NCBI RefSeq assembly: GCF_958298935.1
Contig: NC_084942.1
Coordinates: forward strand, 8,997,501-9,061,500
DNA from: Phragmites australis
Taxonomy: Eukaryota; Streptophyta; Magnoliopsida; Poales; Poaceae
Direction of reading: 5' to 3'
DNA length: 64,000 bases
Shown piece by piece: positions 46,594-57,368 of the stretch (positions within the stretch are counted from its first letter, which is position 1; each line of letters begins with the position of its first letter). A model generated the notes under the pieces. The model was not told where the DNA came from and did no database searches. It worked only from the letters and a program-made list of their open reading frames with translations. Both the position numbers and the translations under genes were made by a program.

Positions 46594-49062
46594 TCATTGC
46601 TTCTTCATCTTTCCCAAATCAGGCACATATATTCTTGCAGGCCCTGGGTTACTTGTAAAAGTGTCAACAATGCTGTAACCATACAGCTCCTGGTTCCAGG
46701 TGTTCAATACTTGATCTTTCATGAAATATTGTGACACATATTGCCTTGGAAGCATATGGTGCTCCGCGCACGCAGCTATGATGTGTGTACAAGGTTTGTG
46801 GAGTAATTGTGGCTTCTGACAACTACATATGCATGTCCCACTCCTTAGCACACACTCTTGAACATGCTGCTCACGTCTACCCCCCCCCCTTCGACCCTTA
46901 TCCCGACACAGGACACTGAACCTGTGCTCTGCAGTGCTCTCTTGATTTGCGCGATGCATGTGGGCCTTCCTATTTGCCTTCTCCATGTACTCACATAGCA
47001 TCCGGCCGTAAAGCATACGATTGTCCTCCATTACAACCTTAGCAGCTGCATACCGATCAATAAAGTACTTGCAGGTCCCATGCAAAATGCCTTCTACAAT
47101 TCCAACTAGTGGTAGGGACCTCATTCCTCGCATGACCCAGTTATAAACCTTTGCAAGGTTTGTAGTCATTACTCCATACCTGGCACCACCACTGTCGTAC
47201 AGCAGAGCCCATTTTTCATTCGGCTCATTGCGTATCCACTGTGAAAAGATCCTAATAGATGAGCCTGATCTCCTTACAATCTACGGAGTATCGGTTGGGA
47301 GAGGACCGAGAGCCATTGGTTCCTCACCGTTAGGTGCAGCCTCCGCAGTTTGTTTAAGAGTCAGTTCATCAAGTCTTGCCCATAATGCGTTGAACTTACG
47401 TTGCTGGTTCTGACTGCACAACTTCTTGAAGAGCTTCATTAATTCTTTGTGTTTAAACTGTCTATAGAAGTTCGCACCCATATGGCGCATGCACCACCTG
47501 CTTTTGAGATCTAGCCACTGTACTGGTACACCCCGTCGCACGCTACCGTGTTGCATATCCAGCAAAGCCTGCAACAATCCTGCATATCTATCATGAATGA
47601 GACACACATCTGGTCGGTCAAGAACAATTGCATGCTTCACCTGCTCTAGGAACTAATACCAGCTGTCTCCGTTCTCACTCTCCACGAACGCAAACCCTAG
47701 TGGCAGGACTTGGTTGTTACCGTCGACCCCTATTGCAGACAAAATTTGCCCTTTGTACTTCCCAGTCAGGAATGTTCCATCTAGGCATATGATGGGTCGG
47801 CAATATCTAAATGCTTTGATAGTTGCACCGAATACAAAGAAAGCACGCTGCAACACTCTTTTTCCGCTGTACTCCACATCAATAGAGGGGTAATGCTTGA
47901 TATCATAGTAGCTGCCTGGATTTCTTGCACAAATTGTGGCTAATTGACGAGGTAGATTGTGATACGAATCTTCATATGTACCGAACCTCATCTCAATAGC
48001 CTTTTGTTTCGCCCTCCATGCTTTCGCATAGTTTATTGTGTACTGGAACATTTGCTCAATAGCACGGATTATTGATCGTGGCTCATACCTTAGGTTGTCC
48101 ACAATCTCTCCGTACATAACATTTGCAATGAAAGCAGAAGACAGGTTCCGGTGGGCGAACTCTATTTCCTCAATGTGACAAGTATGTTCCTTAACTATTG
48201 AGCATTGCCAGTAGTCTGCCCATTTCCCTCTGAATGCGTGCACCCGCCAAGGGCACTGAGGAACCAAGCATTTCACATCATACTCTCTTTTACTTGATTT
48301 AACAACCTTGAATTGCCTACGAAGAGACAATGACCAGAATTTCACTGCATCAATAACTGCCTCTTTTGTAGGGTACACAACACCCTGTGACACCTCATTC
48401 TCATGGTACTGCTACGGTGTCTGGTCAGCCTCGCTAACCACCAACTTCAAAAATTCTTGATCCCGCCACTCTGCAGAAACTGGAGCATTAACCTCCTCAT
48501 CAGACGAATCCCCATCGGTAAGGCCTTCCTCCAACTCTTCAGCCTCCAAATCCATATCTTCAATGATGCTAGGGATGTGCTCCCCTTCATCAGCTACACC
48601 CATCGACTGCAGCTCTGGAACATCACCAACCTCCTCCCTGGACCCTACATTAGCCGCCTCTAACTCATCTTCCACTGCCTCACTTGGTCCTGCTACTGCT
48701 TCTGCAGAGTTCACCTCATTTTGATCTTTCAAGTACGCCTCAGCTAATAAAATAAGCAGCAGGCCATGTTCACAGCATATATCTATATACTGCCTCTAAG
48801 TTGATGTGGCTTCGATGGGAACAAGCTCACCAAAGTATCCCTGACTAGCACGGCTCAGAACAGCTTTCAACTTCAGCTCATATTGCTGCAGATCCAGTTG
48901 GAAAAACCGCATGAGCCATTTGCATACACCCACAATAGTCCTCTCATTAGCCTTACTAAGTCCCTTCATGACATGACGAAATCCAGAGAGATCTACACCG
49001 TTGGGATTGTACCTAATTTCACCCTCACCATAATATATCTGAAAAATTAATTTATCTGCCAT
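46594..49062 (-). pseudogene. MuDR-type MULE transposase, one frame with four TAG stops
   Basis: From ATG 49062 to TGA 46594-46596 there is one uninterrupted frame of 823 codons apart from TAG at 48796-48798, 48412-48414, 47653-47655 and 47281-47283. Domain order: an N-terminal region (MADKLIFQIYYGEGEIRYNP), an acidic linker (48732-48415), and a MuDR-type DNA-binding domain (YPTKEAVIDAVKFWSL, CPWRVHAF, HTC). The DDE transposase core follows with ICLDGTFLTGKYKGQILSAI and CLIHDRYAGLLQAL. A SWIM zinc finger (CSCQKPQLLHKPCTH) lies near 46830-46780. Two stops sit where Trp is expected (STS-RQY; SWY-FLEQ). The other two (DQTP-QYH; TDTP-IVRR) are compatible with CAG. No frameshift was found, which is unusual for so many stops. 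It starts inside a possible acceptor (CCAGGGATG), so an untranslated 5' exon is possible. Confidence 0.85.
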
Positions 49063-49594
49063 CCCTGGAAACACCCGCAAATATAACCCATGTTAAGACA
49101 ACAAACTATATTTCTGATTATCGGATAAAATAGTTTCTAAATGCTGCCCTTTGTTCGCAAATTATTATCTAATGTTGCCTCATACGTCCGCAGGTACAAA
49201 TAATATACTAAAAACTATATACTACAAGTAACATATTGAAAATAATATACTAAAAATAATATTCTATATTTAACTGCTATCGTACCATTTTCTAACTAAA
49301 TTTGACAATTTTCTAAATCCTAGGTCATAAATGTCTAAAATCTATGTCATATACTACTACTGAACTAATTAACAAAAATAAAAAGGAAAAAAAATTACCT
49401 GAACTTTTTCTTCAAATCCACAGCCCAAATGCAGCAGGGCTTCGCCGACCTCTCTTCCTCCCCTCTCCTCTCCTCTCTACTTCCCTCTCTTCTCAAATTT
49501 CACTTTTTTCCGAATTTTATGAGTTTTTTCCCATTTTTTGGGCTATTTATGGCCGAGAGGGCGCGGGGGGCTGGTGCGGCCCGGCAGGGTGGGC

Positions 49595-49844
49595 GGAGCC
49601 CTTACCGCCCCCTGAGAGGGTGGTAAGGAGCTCTACCCGCCCCCTCAGGGGGCGGTAAGCTCGTGGGCCGGGCGGCAAGGCCCCAGCCGCCCTCTGAGGG
49701 GGCGGTTAGACCTACCGCCCTCTCAGGGGGCGGTTAGGACCCGTAACCGCCCTCTCAGAGGACTACGGGCGCCTAATTTTGTAAATATTTTCACCAAAAA
49801 TCTATTTATTTAAATTTTAACTAAAAAATATTAAAAAAAAACTC
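49595..49844 (-). repeat. MULE right terminal inverted repeat
   Basis: This is the reverse complement of the left repeat, with GGCGGTTAGGACCCGTAACCG and GGGCGCCTAATTTTGTAAA landmarks (each part shown) and an AAAAAAACTC end. The GC-rich modules are better preserved here than at the left end. The transposase starts about 530 bp inside; the sequence between (49080-49590) is AT-rich, then T/C-rich, and probably holds the transposase promoter. Confidence 0.9.
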
Positions 49845-49868
49845 CCTTATAGATGGCCAACTGGGCTG

Positions 49869-50360
49869 ATGTGAGACCCATCATTGTAGGCTTAGCATGG
49901 CTAGATTTGTGTCAAGCCAGTCCGACACGATGCATCGGGCCGTGGTTTGTCCACCACCCTAGCACGGTGCGTCAGCATAGCACGGCTCAGAATAATTTCG
50001 TGTCTAACAAACAACACGATTAGCCTGCGTAGCCCATTTCGCCCATTTAGCCTGTTTAGCTCATTTAGCCTGTCTATTTTGAAAATATAGCCATTTTTTA
50101 CCATTTGAGCTATAAAAAATACGTTTCACAAATCACCAAATTTCGCCTATAAATTACTTGCATAAGACCTTTCAATTTTTCGTGCATGTTGGGCTAGCCG
50201 TGCCAGATGGGCCTATCGTGATGTGGGTCGACCTAGCACTACATGAAAGCTAGTCAGCATGGTACGACCCACCAACAGTGTCTATTGGGTCGTGCCTAAT
50301 GGGTCAGGTTGTTTTTATGCCCGTGTTAGGCTAGCCTATCATACCCATTTAGCCATCTTT
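49869..50360. repeat. Unclassified repeat rich in AGCCCATTT/AGCCTGTTTAG units
   Basis: Between 50030 and 50085 the sequence repeats AGCC(C/T)-TTTAGC at 9-12-base spacing. The flanks contain related words for GGGTCGTGCC and GCCCGTGTTAGGC. Similar GGCTAAACGGGC-type sequence is common in grass repeats. Ends were not defined and there is no gene. Confidence 0.4.
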
Positions 50361-50605
50361 AGAACACCTGATCAATGCTCGGTCGATTGTGATAAACCAA
50401 TATTAACACTATCAGATGTAGAATTAGTAGTGATATCTCTTATCTCTGTCGATTTATGATATAAATTGGCAGTAACGCCGATTCAAGGCTAAAACAAATC
50501 GTGGTAGTTATGATATTACTGCCAGTTTTAGTCTTAAATCAGCAATAATAATTCTGCACCCTAGGTGCAAAACCTGCATTTCTGACTAGCATAAGGTATT
50601 GCTAG

Positions 50606-52063
50606 TGTCGGTGAATCAGGAACCAGAGGTCCCCGAATCCCGAGGCCAGGCCAGCAGTTTGCCACATGGCACCTTCCTGCGAGGATCGTCCCCGCGAGGT
50701 ACGAGAAGACTAAGTCCCGGGAGAAGGCGCTCGGGGACATGAACAGTGGTCTCCGAGTACCCAGGTTCCCCGATGATCTGCGAAGACCAAGTGACCGGGA
50801 AGAGAATGCTCGGGGTCATGAACAGTGGCCCCCGAGCATCCAAGTCCCCCGATGACCAGAGAAGTCGAGTACCGGGAAGGGTGTGCTCGGGGCCGCGAAC
50901 AGTGGCCCCTGAGCACCCGAGTACCCCAAGGACCCAAGGAAGGTAGTTCCGGGAGAGAGTGCTCGGGGCTGCGAACAGCGGCCTCCGAGCACTCGGTTCC
51001 TCGAGGATCCGAACGGTTGATTCCGGGAGAGAGTGCTCGGGGCCGTGAACAGTGGCCCCCGAGCACTCGGTTCCCCGAGGACCAAGAGAGGGTGTTTCCG
51101 GGAGAGAGTGCTCGGGGAGGTGAACAGTGACTCCCGAGTACTCGGTTCCCCGACAGCCCAAGAAGTCCTTCATCGGTGGCCCCCACAGGGGTCCAGCGGT
51201 GAGGTGTCAGCCTGTGAAAGTCCCGATGCCGCATTTAAGAGGGCGTGTGGTCTGTCACCTCCAACTGCTCCTGCCATGCTCGGTGTCAGTTCCTGCCACA
51301 TCCTGGCAGAAGGGCGTGGGGACATTTAATGTACGGGTCCCATCCCGCGTCATCTGGTACGCCTCGAGATAGCATCGCAAGGCCCGAGGTGCCCCGCCTG
51401 CCGCCCTGCGGTGTCAGACGAATAAGACCAGGCGGGCACGCCGGGCTGCTCTGCGGCTGCCTGGTGGGCCCTCTCCATGGCCCCCGTTGCTAGCGTCATC
51501 ATGACGACCGAAGACAGGGCGGGGGCGCGTTTTCAACCCCCCGTCACTTCACGCTAGCGCCCATGATGACTGCCTTTCCATTTATAGCATCTTGGAACTC
51601 GTGCCGTCCCTTTCGAGGCATGCTACCGCCGGCGAGTATTTAAGGGAGCCGGCGGGCACGGACAAAGACAACTGAAGAACTCTTTCAGAGGTTCAGAGAG
51701 AGCACAGACGTCAAGACCGAAGAACATCTTCGTACAAGCATAGAAGCTGAGACCACCGAAGAACAAGGAGCTCGAAGCTCTAGGATAGACAAACACTCTT
51801 GTAACCAGCAACATTCCTGAGATACATTCTCAAGGTATTTATAGCATCCACACAGGAGTAGGGTGTTACGCTCAGCGCGGCCCGAACCTGTCTAAAAATC
51901 CCTCCAGTGCATTTACTGCGTTCTGTATTAGATCATTCCATCCCACCTGCCATTACATTTACACCCATTTATTTCTCCCGCAAACATATTCAGAATCATC
52001 TCCGGGCCGAATCTCAAAAAAGGGTCCCTCTGGATCCCTGCGACAGGAGTTCACCCTCCGACA
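50606..52063 (-). mobile_element. Solo LTR (1458 bp), probably Gypsy, perfect GCTAG target duplication
   Basis: It runs from TGTCGGTGAATCAGG to CACCCTCCGACA; the TGTCGG and CCGACA ends are inverted repeats. It is flanked by GCTAG at 50601-50605 and 52064-52068. It contains a GC-rich tandem array and a TATTTAAG TATA-like site near 51638 on the plus strand followed by an AGAG-rich leader, so transcription may actually run on the plus strand. Orientation is therefore uncertain. No primer site or coding sequence is attached. The many open frames on both strands between 50616 and 51493 come from its GC-rich repeats. Confidence 0.9.
50705..51160. repeat. Six ~75-bp GC-rich tandem units inside the solo LTR
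   Basis: Each unit carries CCGGGAGAGAGTGCTCGGGG, then GAACAGTGGCCCCCGAGCAC and GTTCCCCGA in order. Together the words GCTCGGGG and CCCCGAGC make an imperfect palindrome around GAACAGTGG. The first two units are the most diverged. Confidence 0.8.
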
Positions 52064-52068
52064 GCTAG

Positions 52069-53700
52069 TCACGCCCTTTGAAATAGAACATGCACGCATG
52101 CGCACACACAACATACGTGCACACACATATATGTACATATCCCTTATTAGTCGTGCAATATGTTAAATGCCAATTCAACGTGTTTTGTGTGCGTGCACAC
52201 ATATGTGCACACATCCCTTAGAGCATCTCTAGCAAGGTGTCTTTCCGGCTCGCCATCGCCAAATATAGCTATCTCTTGCAAAAAAACAAGCTCCAGCAGA
52301 GTAACCAACCGAGTGGCTATCACTGTAGACATGTTATCCACGAGGAAAGAGTTGCCAAATTTGACTGCCCTGTGTAGCTCGCTATCCTTGTCCACCTCTG
52401 TTCCACACACCTTCACACGTAGCTTTTCCTATGCTTTTCCATTCATGAACTCCCACGTGCCTACGTTGCCGAACGCTCACCTCCATGGTTGCCATCCCCG
52501 TTGAATCTCCCCCGAGTACTGCGCGCCCTCGGTCGCGAAGAGCGTGCCTTCCCGTGTGCCCGTAAAGCTGCGCCACCCCGTAGCTGCCCCTTCACCAGCG
52601 GCTGGGAGCCGACGCATCCCTCCGCCAGAGCCTGGAGACTCGAGCATCGTGGTTTCCCTGTCGGCGTCCCGAATTTTCTGGCCACAACATGCGATCACAA
52701 TGTTTTTCCGGTTGTGGTGTCAATTTTCTGGACACGAGGAGCGCCCATTTTGTTTTTCATGTCAAAGAGACGTGACCATCATGTTTTCCGGTCACGGCAA
52801 TTTCTCAGCAACTATTCCAGCCATCAAACGCTCCTAACAACCTTTCTAGTCGCAGATACTATTTTCCGGTCAAATGATGGATGCATCTAGTTTTTCTATT
52901 AGACCCAATCGGCTTGCGAGCCATCCAACGACTGGCACATCCCAACCAAACGGCCAACCACAACCGGAAAATTATCACCCTGTTGCCGGAAAATGACACC
53001 CGAGCGGAAACTTCTGAATTGTATACCGGAAATTTGACAAAATATTTTCAGGCAATCTTGGCACCAACCATCCCTTTTAACTGTAATAATCGTGTAGCAC
53101 AACTGGAAAAATATTGGTGTTTTCCCATCATTTTGAAATTTTCAGAAACCACGTCAATCGGTATGGTTTTGTGGGTCCTGGTTGAGGGGTGGTTCTTATT
53201 TCGGCGCAATCACTGTCACGGAGCCGCTAGCCTTCCATTCCTTGGAGATGGTGGTCCGTTGCAGCCGCGGCGAGCCAATTCCCTGTGAGCCACGGCCTTG
53301 CAGCCCTCGGCGATCCACGGCGCAAAATCCGTCACTCGGCCGCTCGCCTCCCCTTCCTCGACACCGACAGATTGCAGTCACGCGCGAGCTTTTCTTTTAT
53401 CTTCCAGAATATTTATTTATTTATGCAGATAATGTTATCAACGAAATGGATCACTGAGCCAATCATAACAATAGCTTATGTTATTCTAGTCCAATGGACA
53501 GTCAAGCGATAAGAAATGACTACTCCTTGCTAGTCTCATTGGCTATTGTATTACGTAGAGCAGCCCAAACATTCTATCATTCGGCCTTGTTAGACTACCC
53601 ATACACAGTAGTAGTTTGGATCAATCAGGCAGTTATGTCTAAGTGAAATGGTACATCACGTTTGAGAGTCATTATCAAACAGTTACTTCGTTTCGTCGCA
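52069..53700. other. Gene-free region with CA-rich patches
   Basis: 52085-52215 is rich in GTGCACACACATATGTGCAC-like sequence (part shown). From 52219 GAGCATCTCTAGCA resembles the edge of many grass DNA transposons, but I could not find the matching end. Several overlapping open frames of 60-135 codons at 52380-53512 lie on both strands, have proline/arginine-rich composition and match nothing I know. No gene is supported. Confidence 0.4.
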
Positions 53701-53709
53701 GGTTTCCTC

Positions 53710-54819
53710 GAGGTTTTTTTTTTTACATTTTCTAACTTAAAAAATTAAATAAATAGATTTTGAATGAAAAATTTACAAAAATAGACGCCTACCGTCCTCT
53801 GAAATGACTGCAACAGCCCTTTCAGAGGGCGGTAAGGATGGCCCTTGCAGCCACTGAAATGACGGTTAGGCTACCGTTTCCGCAGCAAATAATACTCAGC
53901 CGCTAAATTTTCTCTTTATGTCTCCTCTATTTAAAACAGTGATCTTCTATTACTTCAAGAATCCTAAAAATTTTTGTACATGTTTCATAATCTATGTGCA
54001 ACCCATTTTAATTGAATTCAGCTAAAAAGCATGTGTAAAATTTAAACTAAAATTTTATATAAAAAAAGATACTTTTATAACTTCTAGAAATTGTTAGGGC
54101 ATCAAATAAATTCCCAAAAATCTGAAAAAATTCACTAATATTCTTCTTATATGATGGAGTATTTTTTAAAAAAATTATTTTTAACCATATGTTATATGGT
54201 GAAAAAGTGAGTTCCTTTCTAATACTCCATTTATATGTATTTTTATAATTTCATGTGATATTCTTCTTTTAACTCTATTTGAATTCAAACATATACAAAC
54301 CTAGGGCTGAAAATAATTTTATAAATTATTCCATCATATAAGAAGAATATTAGTTAACTTTTTCAGATTTTTAGGAATTTATTTGATGCCCTAACAATTT
54401 CTAGAAGTTATAAAAGTACCCTTTTCTAGAGAATTTTAGTTTAAATTCTACACATATTTTTAGGTGAATCTAATTAAAATAGGTTGTACATGGATTATGA
54501 AATATATAAAAAGGTTTTAGAATTTTTGGAGTAACAGAAAATCACTGTTTCAAATAGAGGAGACAGAAAGAGAAAATTTAGCGACTGAGTACTGTTCACT
54601 GTAGGAAAAGTAGAGTAAACACCTCTTATGTGGCTGTTGAGAGGGCTTACCGCCCTCTAAGAGTGCGATAAGGCCTATTTTTGCTACCATTCTTACCGTT
54701 CTCTGAAAGAACTGCAGTCTTTTGAAAGAGTGATAGGCGTGTATTTTTATAAATTTTTTCATCCAAAATATATTTATTTAATTTTTTAAGTTAAAAAATG
54801 TAAAAATAAAAAAAAACTC
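53710..54819. mobile_element. Fold-back MULE derivative (1110 bp), 9-bp target duplication
   Basis: It starts GAGGTTTTTTTT and ends AAAAAAACTC. Flanks are GGTTTCCTC (53701-53709) and GATTTCCTC (54820-54828), a 9-bp duplication with one change, as MULEs make. The arms (about 53710-54162 and 54332-54819) are inverted copies of each other almost end to end, leaving a loop of about 170 bp. The outer arms share AATAAATAGATTTTG-ATGAAAAATTTACAAA and TCAGAGGGCGGTAAGG words with the 8-kb MULE. It encodes nothing and could only move with an enzyme supplied elsewhere. A transcript across it would form a long hairpin. Confidence 0.9.
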
Positions 54820-54828
54820 GATTTCCTC

Positions 54829-55339
54829 TGTAAAAGAATCACTTAAATTACAAACCTCGGGCCCAACCAACCCATCCGCACCTTCATGGGCTGTAGTCTG
54901 AATGGGCCAGAGATGAGGTCCGTGAATGACAAGCCACAGTCCACCCGGGGACACAATATAGTTTAGACAATTCTATCTGCTAGACGTTGTTGTACATACA
55001 ACGAATCTGTCGAACAGTTATACGTATAGTGACTCGCTTATAGTACACTACAAATTCACTTGCAACTTCTATGTGCGTCTATCCGATTTGCATGTGTGCA
55101 TTAATGAACTTGTACTTACAAGTGATTCAGATGCAAGTACAACTTAGATTATATTTGCAAGGCAGTCATGTACTTACAAATTGCATCAATTGTAAGTTAC
55201 CATACACACATATTTGTAAGTTTAAAAGTGCAGTGCACACGCTTATTTACAAATCCATTTTACACTACTTTTTAGTGAATCAGAATTACACCTACAAACT
55301 CGCATATATTCTTGGTTTGAGGGCGAATCATGCCCTACA
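54829..55339. other. Gene-free spacer
   Basis: The stretch has repeated ACTTACAA/TTGTAAGT-type words around 55110-55310 but no defined repeat and no gene. Confidence 0.35.
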
Positions 55340-56434
55340 TAGGGCTGAATAAAAAGCTCGAGACTCACGAACTAGCTCGGACTCATGAAGGCTTAGCACG
55401 GTTTGTTATCCAAATGAGTCGAGCCCGAACCATCTTGCTGGCTTGTTTTTGAATCGAGTCAAACCGAGCTAGCTCACGAGCCAAACGAGCCTATACCCTT
55501 GCCTAGGTCTTCTAAGTCATCGTCTCCCTCCCCCGTCCCTACTCCCTAGTCCCCACTCCTCATCCCCAACCCCACGCCAGTACACCACACTGCCATAGCT
55601 CGTATCGTGCAGGCCGCCGTCACCCACGCCGTGGAGGTTGCTGTTGTCCGCGTCATGCAGGCTGTCGTCGCTCGCGCCATGGAGGTCATTGCCCCATGTT
55701 GTGCCGACCGTCATCGCCCGCACGTGCAGGCGGTGGTGTGGATCTCCAACAGCGGATGGCGACGAGATCCGACCGACAAAGAACAACATGACCGCCAGCA
55801 TGACACGAGGAACCTATGGCGGTGGTTGCCAGATGGTAAGCTCAGCCAGAGCATGGCCGACGTGATAGGGGCGGCATGACGGCACTTGGTTGTTGGGGAA
55901 GATCGGGCCAGCGGCATGCCAATAGGGGGAACGAGCGCACAAAAGGAGGGTGACCCCGTGAGGCTCACCGTGAGTCCAGAACGGAAAAGGAGGCTAAGAC
56001 GTGGTGGCTCGTTGGTGAAGGGGCAGAGCAAGTAGCCAGAGCCAGAGAAGAAGATGTTGTCAGGCTTGATTCGAACAAAATCCGACAGAATCCGGTTGGG
56101 GAAACATCGTGCGCACTCCTTCCTTGCTTCCTTCCGCTCGAGCTTGATGGATCTGGTGGCAGCACGTCGAAATCAGGTGGTGGCATGTTGGATCTGACGG
56201 TGGCTCTCTGCTCTATGCAATGATCCTCTCTGTGTATGGCACATGCCAAAGGAAAAAGGGAGGGGAGGGAGCGAGAGCAGAGGGGAAGGGAGGGGGCAAG
56301 CTCGAGAGCTGGCTAGAGTCAGCAACCGGGCCGAGCTAGCATTTTAGCTTGCTTTGCAAACTGAGCTGAGTCGAGCCATTATTCCACCGAACTTTCACGA
56401 GCTGGACCACCGGCTGAGCTCATTTCCAGCCCTA
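55340..56434. mobile_element. Non-autonomous hAT-like element (1095 bp)
   Basis: The ends TAGGGCTGAATAAAAAGCTCG and GAGCTCATTTCCAGCCCTA are imperfect inverted repeats. Flanks GCCCTACA (55332-55339) and GCCCTACG (56435-56442) form an 8-bp duplication with one change. Subterminal regions repeat words such as GAGCCGAGCTAG and CGAGCC on both sides. The GC-rich interior (55550-56290) has overlapping open frames on both strands and a local GTCATGCAGGCTGTCGTCG-like direct repeat, but no transposase or recognisable gene. Confidence 0.7.
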
Positions 56435-56785
56435 GCCCTACGTCTGAGATGAATTTGTCGCCTTTCTAAGGCACTAGGCTTTGGTTTATCATGTTCAAAT
56501 TGTCCGGTCCTGATCACCACGAGCTCTAGCTTCAGCTTTCCGAAACCTTTCTTGATGTTCCGTTCCAGAAGCAGCAAGAAGATGAGCACCTACACTCAAT
56601 CGAGCGGCCAGAAACAAACGAGGTGTTCACACATACCTCACCGGAATGTGGTCCTGCTGACCTCTATACACGTATGTTCTGGGTGTGTTTGAGCAATGCC
56701 GTGGCATCAAAACATTGCCAGCAAATCCAACGGAGTATTCTGGATGAACGAGGATTAAGCAAAACTTAGTTACAATTTGCTAATT

Positions 56786-56859
56786 ATTGCAGGTAACTGA
56801 ACGTACATATTTAAATTCCTTTATTGCAGGTAACTGAACGTACATATTTAAATTCCTTA
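56786..56859. repeat. Exact 37-bp tandem duplication
   Basis: Two units (56786-56822, 56823-56859) begin ATTGCAGGTAACTGAACGTA. They are identical as far as I can read, so the event is recent. Each contains TTGCAG|GTAACT, which resembles a splice junction, but no exon is evident. Confidence 0.9.
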
Positions 56860-56966
56860 TATGCCAGCGAATGGTTGTCCCATCCGTTACATGCCACTTT
56901 TTGTCTCGCTGGCATGTGAGCTCGGACCCACCTTGTCCATGACACTACAACGGACTTTGCAAATTA

Positions 56967-57219
56967 CTCCCTCTGGTTACAAATATAGGTTGTTTTAGTT
57001 TTCTCAACTATTTTCTAAATATAAGTTATTCTCGAACTTCTATGCATTTTTTCTCTTTTATTCCCATCTTGCCCTTGTTTAATAAATGTTACCACTCTCA
57101 CAAATGAATGAGTTATCTTTACCAATACAGAATAAATAAAGGGTAATAAAGTCATTTGATCTACTTTCTTAATCCTTGTATATAAGTTTGAAACAACCTA
57201 TATTTGTAATCGGAGGAAG
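56967..57219. mobile_element. Stowaway MITE
   Basis: The 253-bp element starts CTCCCTCTGGTTACAAATA and ends TATTTGTAATCGGAGGAAG, the standard CTCCCTC-GT Stowaway ends. TA lies on both sides (56965-56966 and 57220-57221), the Tc1/mariner target. The interior is AT-rich with no coding sequence. Confidence 0.93.
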
Positions 57220-57368
57220 TATATAAGAAATAAATTCATTGAGTAATGGGGGACAGCTACATGCATAAATACACATTGGAAAAGTATGAACAGGGAGATG
57301 GCTCGCTGGAAGAGCTCAGCTTTGCTGGACTACACTTGTATCATATGTGAATGTTGGCCGAAGGGGCA

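Larger units (their letters stand above)
41826..49844 (-). mobile_element. Full-length Mutator-like element (MULE) with transposase, PMD and GRF-finger genes
   Basis: The about 8.0-kb element is bounded by ~250-bp inverted repeats. All three genes run on the minus strand in the order transposase (49062-46594), plant-mobile-domain gene (46409-43505), GRF-finger gene (43044-42448). The spacers are about 184 and 460 bp. All reading frames are broken, so it cannot make a functional transposase as it stands. The right end reads AAAAAAACTC, as in the fold-back relative. The left end reads ATGTTTTTTT, where GAGTTTTTTT would be expected. No clear 9-bp target duplication is visible, so one end may be altered. 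Association of PMD genes with MULEs is known in plants; the family assignment of this one is by gene content. Confidence 0.85.

Noticed and set aside
42697..48798. TAG read as an amino acid (amber recoding) in the MULE genes
   Set aside because: Plant nuclear genes use the standard code, and the PMD and GRF genes themselves end in TAG. The PMD gene also has frameshifts. Decay explains the pattern better.
50705..51160. CRISPR-like array
   Set aside because: The units are about 75 bp without unique spacers, lie within an LTR with a target-site duplication, and are in a plant genome.
52380..53512. Cluster of small genes from overlapping open frames
   Set aside because: Frames on both strands overlap, have biased composition and show no domain or splice structure.
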